Below, in pieces: positions 1 through 8,438 of a DNA stretch of 64,000 nucleotides (position 1 is its first letter; every line of letters begins with the position of its first letter). This stretch comes from Kitasatospora azatica KCTC 9699 (GTDB lineage Bacteria > Actinomycetota > Actinomycetes > Streptomycetales > Streptomycetaceae). The notes below the pieces were generated by a model, which saw only the letters and a list, made by a program, of their open reading frames with translations, did no database searches and had not been told where the DNA came from. Position numbers and translations under genes: made by a program. The DNA lies in NCBI RefSeq assembly GCF_000744785.1, contig NZ_JQMO01000003.1, forward strand, positions 3,906,001-3,970,000, written 5' to 3'.

Positions 1-1
1 C

Positions 2-898
2 CCGGCGGACCCGGCCGCGCTCGCCGAGTACTTCACGTTCACCGACTTCGCGCACTTCATCCAGGTCTACCTCTCGGTGGTCGACCTGATCCGCGACGCC
101 GAGGACGTCCGGTCGCTGACCTACGGCGTGGCCGAGGACATGGCCCGCCAGCAGATCCGCTACGCCGAACTGACCGTCACGCCGTACAGCTCGGTGCGCC
201 GGGGCATCCCGGACCTGGCGTTCATGGAGGCGATCGAGGACGCCCGCAAGAGCGCCGAGCGGGACTTCGGCATCGTGCTGCGCTGGTGCTTCGACATCCC
301 GGGCGAGGCGGGCCTGGCGTCCGCCGAGGAGACCGCCCGGCTCGCGCTGGAGGTCGGCGCCGAGGGCCTGGTCAGCTTCGGCCTGGGCGGCCCGGAGATC
401 GGCGTGCCGCGCCCGCAGTTCAAGCCGTACTTCGACCGGGCGCGGGCGGCCGGCCTGCACAGCGTCCCGCACGCCGGCGAGTCCACCGGACCGGAGACGG
501 TCTGGGACGCGATCCGCGAGCTGGGCGCCGAGCGGATCGGCCACGGCACCCAGTCCGTCAAGGACCCCGCGCTGGTGGACTACCTCGGCGAGCACCGGAT
601 CCCGTTGGAGGTCTGCCCGACCTCCAACCTGGCCACCCGGGTGGTCGAGCGGCTGGAGGAGCACCCGATCCGGCAGATGGTCGACGCCGGCCTGCTGGTC
701 ACCGTGAACAGCGACGACCCGCCGATGTTCGGCACCGACCTCAACACCGAGTACGCGGTGGCCGCCCGGCTGCTCGGGCTGGACGAGGCGGGCGTGGCCG
801 ACCTGGCCAGGAACGCGGTGGAGGCCTCGTTCCTGGACCAGGCGGGCAAGCGCCGGCTCACCGCCGAGATCGACGCCTACCTGGCCGGCTGGGCGTAG
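2..898 (+). CDS. add: adenosine deaminase, 5' end missing
   Basis: Hydrolyses adenosine or deoxyadenosine to inosine in cytosolic purine salvage. The reading frame is open from base 2, so the N-terminus lies outside the window and about 298 residues are seen. Family signatures are present in order: HAGES (around 470-485), the GHGTQS segment (around 540) and NSDDPPMFGTDL near the C-terminus, where the paired aspartates belong to the zinc site and substrate pocket. The C-terminus looks complete. The next gene is convergent, with only 19 bp between stop codons. Some actinobacterial members of this family act on related bases, so the exact substrate is inferred from family membership. Confidence 0.93.
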   Translation, partial: PADPAALAEYFTFTDFAHFIQVYLSVVDLIRDAEDVRSLTYGVAEDMARQQIRYAELTVTPYSSVRRGIPDLAFMEAIEDARKSAERDFGIVLRWCFDIPGEAGLASAEETARLALEVGAEGLVSFGLGGPEIGVPRPQFKPYFDRARAAGLHSVPHAGESTGPETVWDAIRELGAERIGHGTQSVKDPALVDYLGEHRIPLEVCPTSNLATRVVERLEEHPIRQMVDAGLLVTVNSDDPPMFGTDLNTEYAVAARLLGLDEAGVADLARNAVEASFLDQAGKRRLTAEIDAYLAGWA

Positions 899-917
899 CG
901 CCGGTCCGTCCCGCTCG

Positions 918-1988
918 TCAGCCGAGCGGGACGGTCTGCCCGACGGCCGCGCTCTGCCGGGCGGCCTCCAGGACGGTCAGGGTGGCGACGGCGTCCTGCG
1001 GGTCGACCGGCGGCGGCGTGCCGGTGGCCAGCGACTGGGCGAGCCCGGCGTAGAAGGCGGGGTAGTCGCCCGGCAGGGTGGGCACCCTGGCCTGCTTCTC
1101 GTCGGTGCCCAGGATGCCGTAGCGAGACGGGTCCTCGACGCCCCAGGACCGGCCGTCGTCGGGTCGGCGGCCGGCCCGCAGGTCGCCCTCCTGCGGGTCC
1201 AGGCCGTGCTTGACGTAGCCGGCGCTGTCCCCGAGCACCCGCAGCCGGGGGCCGCCCAGCGGGGCGATCGAGCTGGTCCACAGGTGCGAGCGGACCCCGC
1301 TTGTGTGGGTCAGGGCGAGGAAGGCGTCGTCGTCCACCACCGCGCCGTCGCGCCGCACGTCGATCTCGGCGTAGACCGAGGAGACCGGGCCGAACAGGGT
1401 CAGCGCCTGGTCGACCAGGTGGCTGCCCAGGTCGTAGAGGGTGCCGCCGGCCTCGGCCGGGTCGGCCAGCTCCCGCCAACCCGCCTTCGGCTTGGGCCGG
1501 AACCGCTCGAACCGGGACTCGAAACGGTGCACCAGGCCGAGCGCGCCCTGCTCGACCAGGCGGCGCGCGGTCAGGAAGTCGTTGTCCCAGCGGCGGTTCT
1601 GGAACACGGTGAGCAGGGTGCCCCGGGAGACCGCGAGACCGCACAGCGCCCGGGCCTCGGCGGCGGTGGTGGCCAGCGGCTTGTCCACCACGGTGGCCAG
1701 ACCCGCCGTCAGCGCGGCCCGGGCGAGCGGCAGATGGGTGCGGTTGGGGGTGGCGACGACCACCAGGTCGTACTCGTCGGCCCGGTCGAAGAGCTGCTCG
1801 GGGGAGTCGAGCGGTGCGGCGTCGGGGTGCTCCTTCGCCAACTGGGCGCGGCGTTCGGGATTGGCGGTCACCACGGCGGCCAGCCGCAGGCCGGGGGTGG
1901 CGGCGATCAGCGGGGCGTGGAAGGCGGCGCCGGCCAGGCCGTAGCCGATCAGCGCCACCCGGTACGGGGTGTGGGGAGCGGTGGTCAT
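918..1988 (-). CDS. Gfo/Idh/MocA family NAD(P)-dependent oxidoreductase
   Basis: A 356-residue cytosolic dehydrogenase of the glucose-fructose/inositol dehydrogenase family. The N-terminal Rossmann fold is visible as VALIGYGLAGAAFHAP. The family EKP-type motif appears as VVDKPLATTAAEA, whose lysine is normally catalytic. The C-terminal alpha/beta dimerisation domain follows. The ATG at 1988 is chosen because homology begins immediately after it; an upstream in-frame start at 2105 would add 39 arginine-rich residues without family similarity. The substrate, probably a sugar or polyol, cannot be read from the sequence. It diverges from the HAD gene across about 120 bp. Confidence 0.88.
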   Translation of the reverse strand: MTTAPHTPYRVALIGYGLAGAAFHAPLIAATPGLRLAAVVTANPERRAQLAKEHPDAAPLDSPEQLFDRADEYDLVVVATPNRTHLPLARAALTAGLATVVDKPLATTAAEARALCGLAVSRGTLLTVFQNRRWDNDFLTARRLVEQGALGLVHRFESRFERFRPKPKAGWRELADPAEAGGTLYDLGSHLVDQALTLFGPVSSVYAEIDVRRDGAVVDDDAFLALTHTSGVRSHLWTSSIAPLGGPRLRVLGDSAGYVKHGLDPQEGDLRAGRRPDDGRSWGVEDPSRYGILGTDEKQARVPTLPGDYPAFYAGLAQSLATGTPPPVDPQDAVATLTVLEAARQSAAVGQTVPLG

Positions 1989-2109
1989 GAGTCCCACTCC
2001 ACCACACCGGGCGTCCGCTGGGCGGAACGTCGCTGTTGGCGGACGGACGGGCCGATTAGGCTGGCCCCGTCGGGGCAGCCGGTTTCGCAAGACTTCAGGA
2101 GACACCTAA

Positions 2110-2889
2110 GTGGCAGAGCGCAAGCCCATCGAGTCGTGGCTGACCGACATGGACGGAGTCCTCATCCACGAGGGCACTCCGATCCCGGGCGCCGACGAGT
2201 TCATCCGCCGGCTCAAGGAGTCCGGGAAGCCGTTCCTGGTCCTCACCAACAACTCCATCTACACCCCGCGCGACCTGGCGGCCCGGCTGGCCGGCATGGG
2301 CCTGGACGTGCCGGAGGAGTGCATCTGGACCTCGGCGCTGGCCACCGCGAAGTTCCTCAAGGGGCAGCGTCCGGGCGGCACCGCCTACGTGATCGGGGAG
2401 GCGGGGCTGACCACCGCGCTGTACCAGGCCGGGTATGTGCTGACCGACAACAACCCGGACTACGTGGTGCTCGGCGAGACCCGCACCTACAGCTTCGAGT
2501 CGCTGACCAAGGCGATCCGGCTGATCAACGCCGGCGCCCGGTTCATCTGCACCAACCCGGACGAGACCGGCCCCTCCCCCGAGGGCGTGCTGCCGGCCAC
2601 CGGTTCGGTCGCGGCGCTGATCACCAAGGCGACCGGGGTGGACCCGTACTTCGTCGGCAAGCCCAACCCGCTGATGATGCGTGAGGCGCTGAACACGGCG
2701 GGCGCGCACTCGGAGACCGCCGTGATGATCGGCGACCGGATGGACACCGACATCGTGGCCGGCATGGAGGCCGGGATGGAGACCATCCTGGTGCTGACCG
2801 GGCTGACCGCGGCCGCCGACGTCGAGCGGTTCCCGTACCGGCCGACCAGGATCGTCAAGTCCATCGCGGACCTGATCGAACTGGTGTGA
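2110..2889 (+). CDS. HAD-IIA family hydrolase (NagD/phosphoglycolate phosphatase type)
   Basis: A 259-residue phosphatase of the haloacid dehalogenase superfamily, subclass IIA. All four motifs are visible: the nucleophile motif WLTDMDGVL at residues 11-19 (DxD), TNNS (motif II), VGKPNP (motif III lysine) and GDRMDTDI (motif IV acid pair). Family members dephosphorylate small sugar or nucleotide phosphates; the substrate here is unknown. The GTG start at 2110 is preceded by CAGGAG at 2096-2101, eight bases away. The LtrA-like gene follows on the same strand after 26 bp, so the two may be cotranscribed. Confidence 0.9.
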   Translation: MAERKPIESWLTDMDGVLIHEGTPIPGADEFIRRLKESGKPFLVLTNNSIYTPRDLAARLAGMGLDVPEECIWTSALATAKFLKGQRPGGTAYVIGEAGLTTALYQAGYVLTDNNPDYVVLGETRTYSFESLTKAIRLINAGARFICTNPDETGPSPEGVLPATGSVAALITKATGVDPYFVGKPNPLMMREALNTAGAHSETAVMIGDRMDTDIVAGMEAGMETILVLTGLTAAADVERFPYRPTRIVKSIADLIELV

Positions 2890-2915
2890 CCGGCTGACTC
2901 TGGGGGGAGCGGGGG

Positions 2916-4028
2916 ATGCCGGAGGTCAAGGAGAAGCGGGTCACCTGGGCGGAGCTCTACTTCGACCTGGTCTTCGTCTTCGCGATCACCCAGGTCTCGG
3001 GGCTGCTGTACCAGAGCCAGGGCGCCGGCGCGGTGCCGCGCGCCCTGGTGGTCTTCATCCCGGTCTACTGGTGCTGGGTGGGGACCACCGTGCAGGCCAA
3101 CGTCCGGGACGTGGACAATGCCCGGGACCGGCTCGGGATCTTCGCGATCGGGCTCAGCGGTCTGGGCATGGCGATGGCGCTGCCGGACGCGTACGGCTCG
3201 CGCGGACTTCTCTTCGGGCTCTCGTACTGGGTGGCCCGGCTGGTGCTGCTGGCCATGCTCAGCTCGCTCGCCGGGGCCTGGCGCGGGCCGTTCGGGATCG
3301 GCCCCGTGATCAGCGGTCCGCTGCTGGTGGCGGGCGGCCTGGTGGCGGGCGACGCGCGGCTGGTCCTGTGGGCGACGGCGGCGCTGATCGACCTGGCCGG
3401 GCCGGCCGTGCTGCGCAACCGGCTGGCGTCGGTGAACTACCACCCGGGGCACCTGCCGGAGCGGTTCGGGCTGCTGATGCTGGTCGCAGTCGGTGAGTCG
3501 ATCGTGGCCACCGGCGCCCCGGTGGCCGCCGAGCGCACCCTCAGCGCAGCCGAACTGGTCGCCGTGGCGGCCGCGTTCACCATCTCCTGCGCGCTGTGGT
3601 GGGTGTACTTCGTGCACGCCAACGACGCCATGCGGTACGCGGTCACGGTCACCGGGTCGCGCCGGGACCTGATCCGGCGGCTCTTCTCCTACGCGCACCT
3701 GGTGCTGATCGCCGCGGTGCTCGCGGTGGCGGTCGGCTTCCACGGGACGGTGGTGCGGCCGGGGCAGGAGCTGGGCCTGCGCACCCTGGCCCTGCTCTAC
3801 GGGGGCTGCGCGCTCTACCTGCTCACCTTCAACTACACCCGGTGGATCATGTTCCGGGCGATCGCGACCACCCGGCTCGGCGCGGCGGTCGTGGTGCTGG
3901 CCCTGCTCCCGGTGGTGCGGCGGATGCCGGCACTGGGCGCGTTGCTGGTGCTGGCGGTGGTGCTGGTGATGCTGGTGGTGCTGGAGGAGGCCCGGGTCCG
4001 GCGCCGGGTCGCGGCCGAGGCGACCTGA
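2916..4028 (+). CDS. low temperature requirement protein A (LtrA) family membrane protein
   Basis: A 370-residue integral membrane protein with roughly ten hydrophobic segments. LtrA signatures are seen at the N-terminus (ELYFDLVFVFAITQVS) and mid-protein (LPERFGLLMLVAVGESIV, the conserved ERFGL...GE block). LtrA is named from a Listeria cold-growth phenotype; its biochemical role is unsettled. The ATG at 2916 follows GGGGGGAG at 2901-2908. A second, diverged LtrA gene lies at 27192-28385, so the strain has at least two paralogues. Confidence 0.88.
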   Translation: MPEVKEKRVTWAELYFDLVFVFAITQVSGLLYQSQGAGAVPRALVVFIPVYWCWVGTTVQANVRDVDNARDRLGIFAIGLSGLGMAMALPDAYGSRGLLFGLSYWVARLVLLAMLSSLAGAWRGPFGIGPVISGPLLVAGGLVAGDARLVLWATAALIDLAGPAVLRNRLASVNYHPGHLPERFGLLMLVAVGESIVATGAPVAAERTLSAAELVAVAAAFTISCALWWVYFVHANDAMRYAVTVTGSRRDLIRRLFSYAHLVLIAAVLAVAVGFHGTVVRPGQELGLRTLALLYGGCALYLLTFNYTRWIMFRAIATTRLGAAVVVLALLPVVRRMPALGALLVLAVVLVMLVVLEEARVRRRVAAEAT

Positions 4029-4096
4029 ATAGGCGCTGTCACTGCGGCTGTGTAGCGTGCGGGGTGAACGAGCGGGCCCCGAGGAAGGTTGATGCG

Positions 4097-4816
4097 GTGA
4101 CTGAGGTCGCTGAGGTGGAAGCTGCGGTGCTGGAGAACGAGTTCGAGCTGCCCGAGTCCTGGCGTGAGGTGCTGGCCGCCGAGGTCGAGCAGCCGTACTT
4201 CGCCGAACTCGCCGAGTTCGTCGGACGGGAGCGGGCCGAGCACCAGGTCTTCCCGCCGCGCGGGCAGGTCTTCTCCGCGCTCGCCGCCACCGGCTACCAG
4301 GACGTCCGGGTGCTGGTGCTCGGTCAGGACCCGTACCACGACGACGGCCAGGCGCACGGCATGAGCTTCTCGGTGCTGCCCGGCACCAAGACCCCGCCCT
4401 CGCTGCGCAACATCTTCAAGGAACTGGGCACCGACCTGGGCCTGCCGGTGCCGGACAACGGCTACCTGATGCCCTGGGCCGAGCAGGGCGTGCTGCTGCT
4501 CAACGCGGTGCTCACGGTGCGCGCGCACGAGGCCAACTCGCACAAGGGCAAGGGCTGGGAGAAGTTCACCGACGCCGTGATCAAGGCGGTCAGCGCCCGC
4601 CCGGAGCCGTGCGTCTTCGTGCTCTGGGGCAACTACGCCAAGAAGAAGCTGCCGCTGATCGACACCACCCGGCACGCGGTGGTGCAGGGCGCGCACCCGT
4701 CGCCGCTGTCCGCCAAGCTCTTCCTGGGCAGCAAGCCGTTCTCGCAGATCAACGAGGCGCTGGCCGGGTTCGGCGGCGAGCCGGTGGACTGGACGATCCC
4801 CAACCTCAAGGGCTGA
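4097..4816 (+). CDS. ung: uracil-DNA glycosylase, family 1
   Basis: Removes uracil from DNA and so starts base excision repair. The 239-residue product has the catalytic water-activating motif GQDPYHDDGQAHG, a LLLNAVLTV strand, and the DNA-intercalating HPSPLSA loop near the C-terminus, all typical of family 1. The GTG start at 4097 is chosen because GAGGAAGG lies at 4081-4088, eight bases upstream; an ATG at 4092 is out of frame. Streptomycetes commonly carry two ung genes, and this window shows one. Length is slightly above the usual 225 residues because of a short acidic N-terminal extension. Confidence 0.95.
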   Translation: MTEVAEVEAAVLENEFELPESWREVLAAEVEQPYFAELAEFVGRERAEHQVFPPRGQVFSALAATGYQDVRVLVLGQDPYHDDGQAHGMSFSVLPGTKTPPSLRNIFKELGTDLGLPVPDNGYLMPWAEQGVLLLNAVLTVRAHEANSHKGKGWEKFTDAVIKAVSARPEPCVFVLWGNYAKKKLPLIDTTRHAVVQGAHPSPLSAKLFLGSKPFSQINEALAGFGGEPVDWTIPNLKG

Positions 4817-4933
4817 GCCGGGCTGTGGTGGCCGCCGCCACACCGCGGCGGCCGACAGCGGTGGCCGAACCCATGTCGCGGTGGGCGGCGGGCTCGTAGG
4901 GTGCCGGGACCACGAGCCGGAAGGTGCCCGCCC

Positions 4934-5827
4934 ATGCGTTCTGACCCGTCCACCGTCGAGGAGACGGCCGTCGCCGTTCCCGGCGGCGAACTCGCCGTGC
5001 TGCGCTGGCCGGCCGTCGACCCGGGCGCGCCCACCGTACTGGCGCTGCACGGGATCACCGCCAACGCACTGGCCTGGGGCGCGGTGGCCCGCGAACTGGC
5101 CGGCCGGGTCACCCTGGTGGCCCCGGACCTACGCGGCCGGGCCGGCAGTGCGGCGGTGGCCGGTCCGTACGGCCTGGCCCGGCACGCCGCGGACGCGGCC
5201 CTGGTGCTGGGCGAACTCGCCGCAGGACACGGGCCGGTGGCGGTGGCGGGCCACTCGATGGGTGCCTGGGTGACCACCCTGCTGGCACTGCGACGCCCCG
5301 AGCTGGTGCGCCAAGTCCTGCTGGTGGACGGCGCGGTGAGCTTTCCGTTGCCAGCGGATGCGGCCGCGGACCAGGCGTTGGCCGCGGTGCTCGGCCCGGC
5401 GCTGGCCCGGCTCTCGATGACCTTCGCCGACCGGGCCGGCTATGCCGCGTTCTGGCGGGCCCACCCGGCCTGGCCGAGCCTGGACCAGGACGCGATGGCG
5501 CCCTACCTCGAGCGCGATCTGACCGGCACCGAGCCGCAGTTGAGGTCAGCCTGCGTGCGGGAGGCGGTCGAGACCGACGGCGCCCAGGTGCTGTTCGACC
5601 CCGAGGCGGCCGCCGCGGTGCACGCGCTGCGCTGCCCCGCCGAGCTGCTGTGGGCCGAGCGCGGGCTGCTCGACCAGCCGCAGGGCCTCTACGACCGGTC
5701 GCGGCTGGCCGGTCTGGATCTGACGAACAGTCAAGTACCGGGCACCAACCACTACTCGGTCCTGATGGGTGCGCCTGGCGCGGCCGTGGTGGCGCAGCGG
5801 ATCCTCGCGGCGGCGGGCGTGGCCTGA
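4934..5827 (+). CDS. alpha/beta hydrolase
   Basis: A 297-residue cytosolic alpha/beta hydrolase-fold protein. The oxyanion-side HG motif (LALHGITANALAW) and the nucleophile elbow GHSMGAW are clear. The acid and a C-terminal histidine (in GTNHYSVLMG) complete a plausible triad. No signal peptide is seen. The start at 4934 is supported by GGAAGG at 4919-4924; an in-frame start 33 bp upstream lacks that spacing. The substrate is unknown. It is convergent with the polysaccharide deacetylase gene, with 22 bp between stops. Confidence 0.87.
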   Translation: MRSDPSTVEETAVAVPGGELAVLRWPAVDPGAPTVLALHGITANALAWGAVARELAGRVTLVAPDLRGRAGSAAVAGPYGLARHAADAALVLGELAAGHGPVAVAGHSMGAWVTTLLALRRPELVRQVLLVDGAVSFPLPADAAADQALAAVLGPALARLSMTFADRAGYAAFWRAHPAWPSLDQDAMAPYLERDLTGTEPQLRSACVREAVETDGAQVLFDPEAAAAVHALRCPAELLWAERGLLDQPQGLYDRSRLAGLDLTNSQVPGTNHYSVLMGAPGAAVVAQRILAAAGVA

Positions 5828-5849
5828 CCGGCCCGCCCGCCGCGAGCCG

Positions 5850-7154
5850 TCAGTGGCTGGGGGAGGCGGCGGGGGCACCCGCCGCGCCCAGGAAGCTCTC
5901 CCAGCCGCCGCTCGGTGCCTGGCCGATGCCCAGCGTGCGCAGCTTGCGCAGGGTGGACTCGTCCTGCAGCTCCAGCCACTCCACCAGCTGGCGGAACGAG
6001 ACCAGCTTGACCTCCGGCTTGTCCGCGATGTCCTTGATGGTCGCCTCGACGGCGTCCATGTAGATGCCGCCGTTCCACTGCTCGAAGTGGTTCCCGATGA
6101 ACAGCGGTGCCCGGTTGCCGTTGTAGGCCCGCTCGAAGCCGGTCAGGTAGCTCTGGTGGGCGGCGTCGCGCCAGGCGTTGAACTGGCCCTGGTCGCCCTT
6201 GGGGTTGCCGTTCGACTGGTTGGCCATGATGTTGTAGTCCATCGACAGCACCTCGAAGGTGTGTCCCGGATACGGTATCGACTGCAGCGGGAAGTTCCAG
6301 ATCTTGCCGTCCTGGACCTTCTGCGGCCACATCTGCTTCTCGCCGGGCGAGCTCGCGTCGTACTTCCAGCCCAGCTTGGCGGCGGTCGGCAGCAGGCCCT
6401 TCTGGCCGTCCAGGCACGGAGTGCGGCCGCCGATCAACTCCTTGCGGTAGTCGAACGGGAAGGCCGGCACGTCGGTGAAGCCGGTGTTGGTCTTCCACTG
6501 GGTGACGAAGCCGATCGCCTGCTGGATCTCGCTCTCCCAGTCCTCCGGCGACCACTTGTTCACGCCGTTCTTGTCCGGCCGGGTGGAGCAGAAGTGCCCG
6601 TTGAAGTGGGTGCCGATCTCGTGCCCCTGCAGCCAGGCCTGGCTGATCAGCTTGATGGTGTTCTTGACCGCGCCGTCCGACAGGTAAGGGATGTCGGAGG
6701 CGCCGACCGAGTGCTGCGGCGGGTGGTAGAGGTCCTTCTTGCCGCCGGGAAGGCAGTAGATGCCGGAGAGGAAGAAGGTGAAGGTGGCCTTGTGCTCCTC
6801 GGCGAGCTTGAGGAAGCGGGCGAACTGGCCGTCGTCGGTGGCGCCCGCGCCGTCCCAGGAGAAGACCACGAACTGCGGCGGGCGCTCACCGGGCTTGAGC
6901 TTCTCGAACTTCGGCTGGTTGGGCTGCGGGCCGGTGTCCGAGGTGGAGCCGTCGCCGATCGGCGCCGCCTTGCCGGACGGCGACGGGACGGCGGAGTCGC
7001 TCGGTGTACCGGAGGGCGAACCGGCGGAGGAGGAGGCGCCGCCCTTGGCGCTGTCCTGATGCGAGCCGCCCCCGCTTCCGCACGCGGTCAGTGCTCCGAG
7101 GGCGGCGGTGGCCGCGCCGGCGCTCAGCACGGTCCTGCGCGAGATGCTGCTCAT
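5850..7154 (-). CDS. Tat-exported lipoprotein, polysaccharide deacetylase-like
   Basis: A 434-residue secreted protein. The N-terminus combines a twin-arginine motif (SRRTVLS, residues 5-11) with a lipobox ending LTAC at Cys25, so it is probably exported folded and lipid-anchored. A Ser/Gly/Pro-rich linker follows. The catalytic region begins near residue 90 with FVVFSWDGAG and contains GHEIGTHFNGHF, resembling the metal-binding H-x3-H motif of carbohydrate esterase family 4 (NodB) enzymes. The aspartate motif is SWDG rather than the usual TFDD, so catalytic activity is likely but unproven. The start is supported by GGGGAG four bases before the ATG. Confidence 0.8.
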   Translation of the reverse strand: MSSISRRTVLSAGAATAALGALTACGSGGGSHQDSAKGGASSSAGSPSGTPSDSAVPSPSGKAAPIGDGSTSDTGPQPNQPKFEKLKPGERPPQFVVFSWDGAGATDDGQFARFLKLAEEHKATFTFFLSGIYCLPGGKKDLYHPPQHSVGASDIPYLSDGAVKNTIKLISQAWLQGHEIGTHFNGHFCSTRPDKNGVNKWSPEDWESEIQQAIGFVTQWKTNTGFTDVPAFPFDYRKELIGGRTPCLDGQKGLLPTAAKLGWKYDASSPGEKQMWPQKVQDGKIWNFPLQSIPYPGHTFEVLSMDYNIMANQSNGNPKGDQGQFNAWRDAAHQSYLTGFERAYNGNRAPLFIGNHFEQWNGGIYMDAVEATIKDIADKPEVKLVSFRQLVEWLELQDESTLRKLRTLGIGQAPSGGWESFLGAAGAPAASPSH

Positions 7155-7392
7155 GGTCTCCCCAGCCAGGTCGCGCCCGGCGCTCCGCGGGGTGAGCGGG
7201 AGCGGCCGGGCAAATTACGGCATTTGATCATTATTTTCCCATCAGGATGTCATGAAGCCGGGGCCGACTCAAAGGACATCCTCACGGAAGACACTCCTGG
7301 CCAGACGACCCGAAGTCGCGCGATGGCTCCGCGAATCCGGGTTCTGTTGCAGTCCTGGGACAAAGCCGCAGGTGCGCGCGGGCGCGGCCGGA

Positions 7393-8025
7393 TCAGGCGG
7401 CGTCGGTGAGGGCGTCGGTGAGGGGAAGCGCGGTGGCCGACAGGCGCCGGTTGCGGCGGACCAGCCGGGCGACGGCGGCGCTGATCGAGGTGGCCGCGGC
7501 GCAGGAGACCAGCAGGCTCAGCCAGGTGGTGTTGAACACGTGCAGATTGAGCCAGCCCAGGGCCACGATGTAGCCGGCCCAGATCAGCGCGGCCAGCGCC
7601 GACCAGCGCAGGAACCGCCGGGCGTGCTGCGGCGAGTGCCCCATGGCCAGGTCGAGCACGGTCCGCCCGCCGGGTACGAAGCGGGCCACGATCACCACGA
7701 CGGCGGCCGTCCGGCTGGTCCGCTCGTCCAGGGCCTGCTGCACCCGCCGTACGCTCGCGGCCAGTTGCGGACGTCGGCTCAGCCGGCGGCGCAGGAAGGG
7801 TGCGCCGCGCCGGGCCAGGGTGAGCAGCAGGACGTCGCCGAGGAAGGAGGCGAGCGCGACGGCGATGGCCAGCACGATCGGCGCGCCGGTCACCGAGGAG
7901 GTCTTGAGGACCGCCAGGATCACCAGGGTGCCGCTCGGCAGGAACGGCAGGAAGGCGTCGCCGAGGACCGCCAGCACCGCCAGCACGCAGAACCAGGACG
8001 ACGTCACAAGCGCCGCACTACCCAT
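7393..8025 (-). CDS. DedA/VTT-domain membrane protein
   Basis: A 210-residue integral membrane protein of the DedA (VTT/SNARE-associated) family. The signature G-D-x6-G block (LGDAFLPFLPSGTLVILA) lies near the N-terminus, followed by RFVPGGRTVLDLAMGHS, which holds the conserved FxRxxPGxR-like stretch. DedA relatives are linked to undecaprenyl-phosphate or lipid recycling. The ATG at 8025 is preferred over 8076 because GGAGGGAG sits about eight bases upstream and homology begins there. No partner gene is adjacent. Confidence 0.82.
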   Translation of the reverse strand: MGSAALVTSSWFCVLAVLAVLGDAFLPFLPSGTLVILAVLKTSSVTGAPIVLAIAVALASFLGDVLLLTLARRGAPFLRRRLSRRPQLAASVRRVQQALDERTSRTAAVVVIVARFVPGGRTVLDLAMGHSPQHARRFLRWSALAALIWAGYIVALGWLNLHVFNTTWLSLLVSCAAATSISAAVARLVRRNRRLSATALPLTDALTDAA

Positions 8026-8438
8026 GATCAGAACTCCCTCCGGACCGCCCGGAGGAGAATCAGGTGGCTCAGGCAACCAACGCTAGCGGCTCCGACTTGG
8101 AGCCTGCTCGGCGCCCCCTGGGCAATCGGTCACGGAAAGGCGTGGGCCCCTGCGGCGGGGTGTCCGCCACAGGGGCCCACGAGGGTCGCCCGGAACTGGT
8201 CCAGTCCACTGGCCTTGCTGAGGAGTGCGGCGCTGGTAGGCGCCCCGCACTGGTTCCATAGCCTGCCCGATCAGGTACGCCCGGCGCGAGTGCACGGGCT
8301 GGCGAGAACCGGCGCTGGCGTGATCCCGCCATCACTCAGTGCAGCGAAATTGGCGAGAAGCGGCAGTAGACAGAATGTCAGGTCCACTGGCGGGTGACGT
8401 GCGCTCAGGCCCGCAGCAGTCCCAGGTGCGTACTGGGC
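8026..8438. other. 413-bp intergenic stretch without a gene
   Basis: No supported reading frame. It holds the ribosome site and presumed promoter of the DedA gene at its left end, a strong hairpin at 8142-8180, and one copy of a 14-bp direct repeat (GCTCAGGCCCGCAG, 8403-8416) whose second copy covers the stop codon of the exporter gene at 8437-8450. Short frames here look like shadows and lack family similarity. Confidence 0.6.
8142..8180 (-). terminator. hairpin terminator downstream of the Bcr/CflA exporter
   Basis: A perfect 11-bp stem (GTGGGCCCCTG at 8142-8152 with its complement at 8170-8180) continues with an inner GCGG/CCGC pairing. No U-run follows, which is usual for GC-rich actinomycete terminators. 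It is about 260 bases past the exporter stop. Confidence 0.55.

Noticed and set aside
7244..7282. 8-bp inverted repeat AGGATGTC/GACATCCT as a DedA terminator
   Set aside because: The loop is 23 bases and the stem short; it may be chance, so I did not annotate it.
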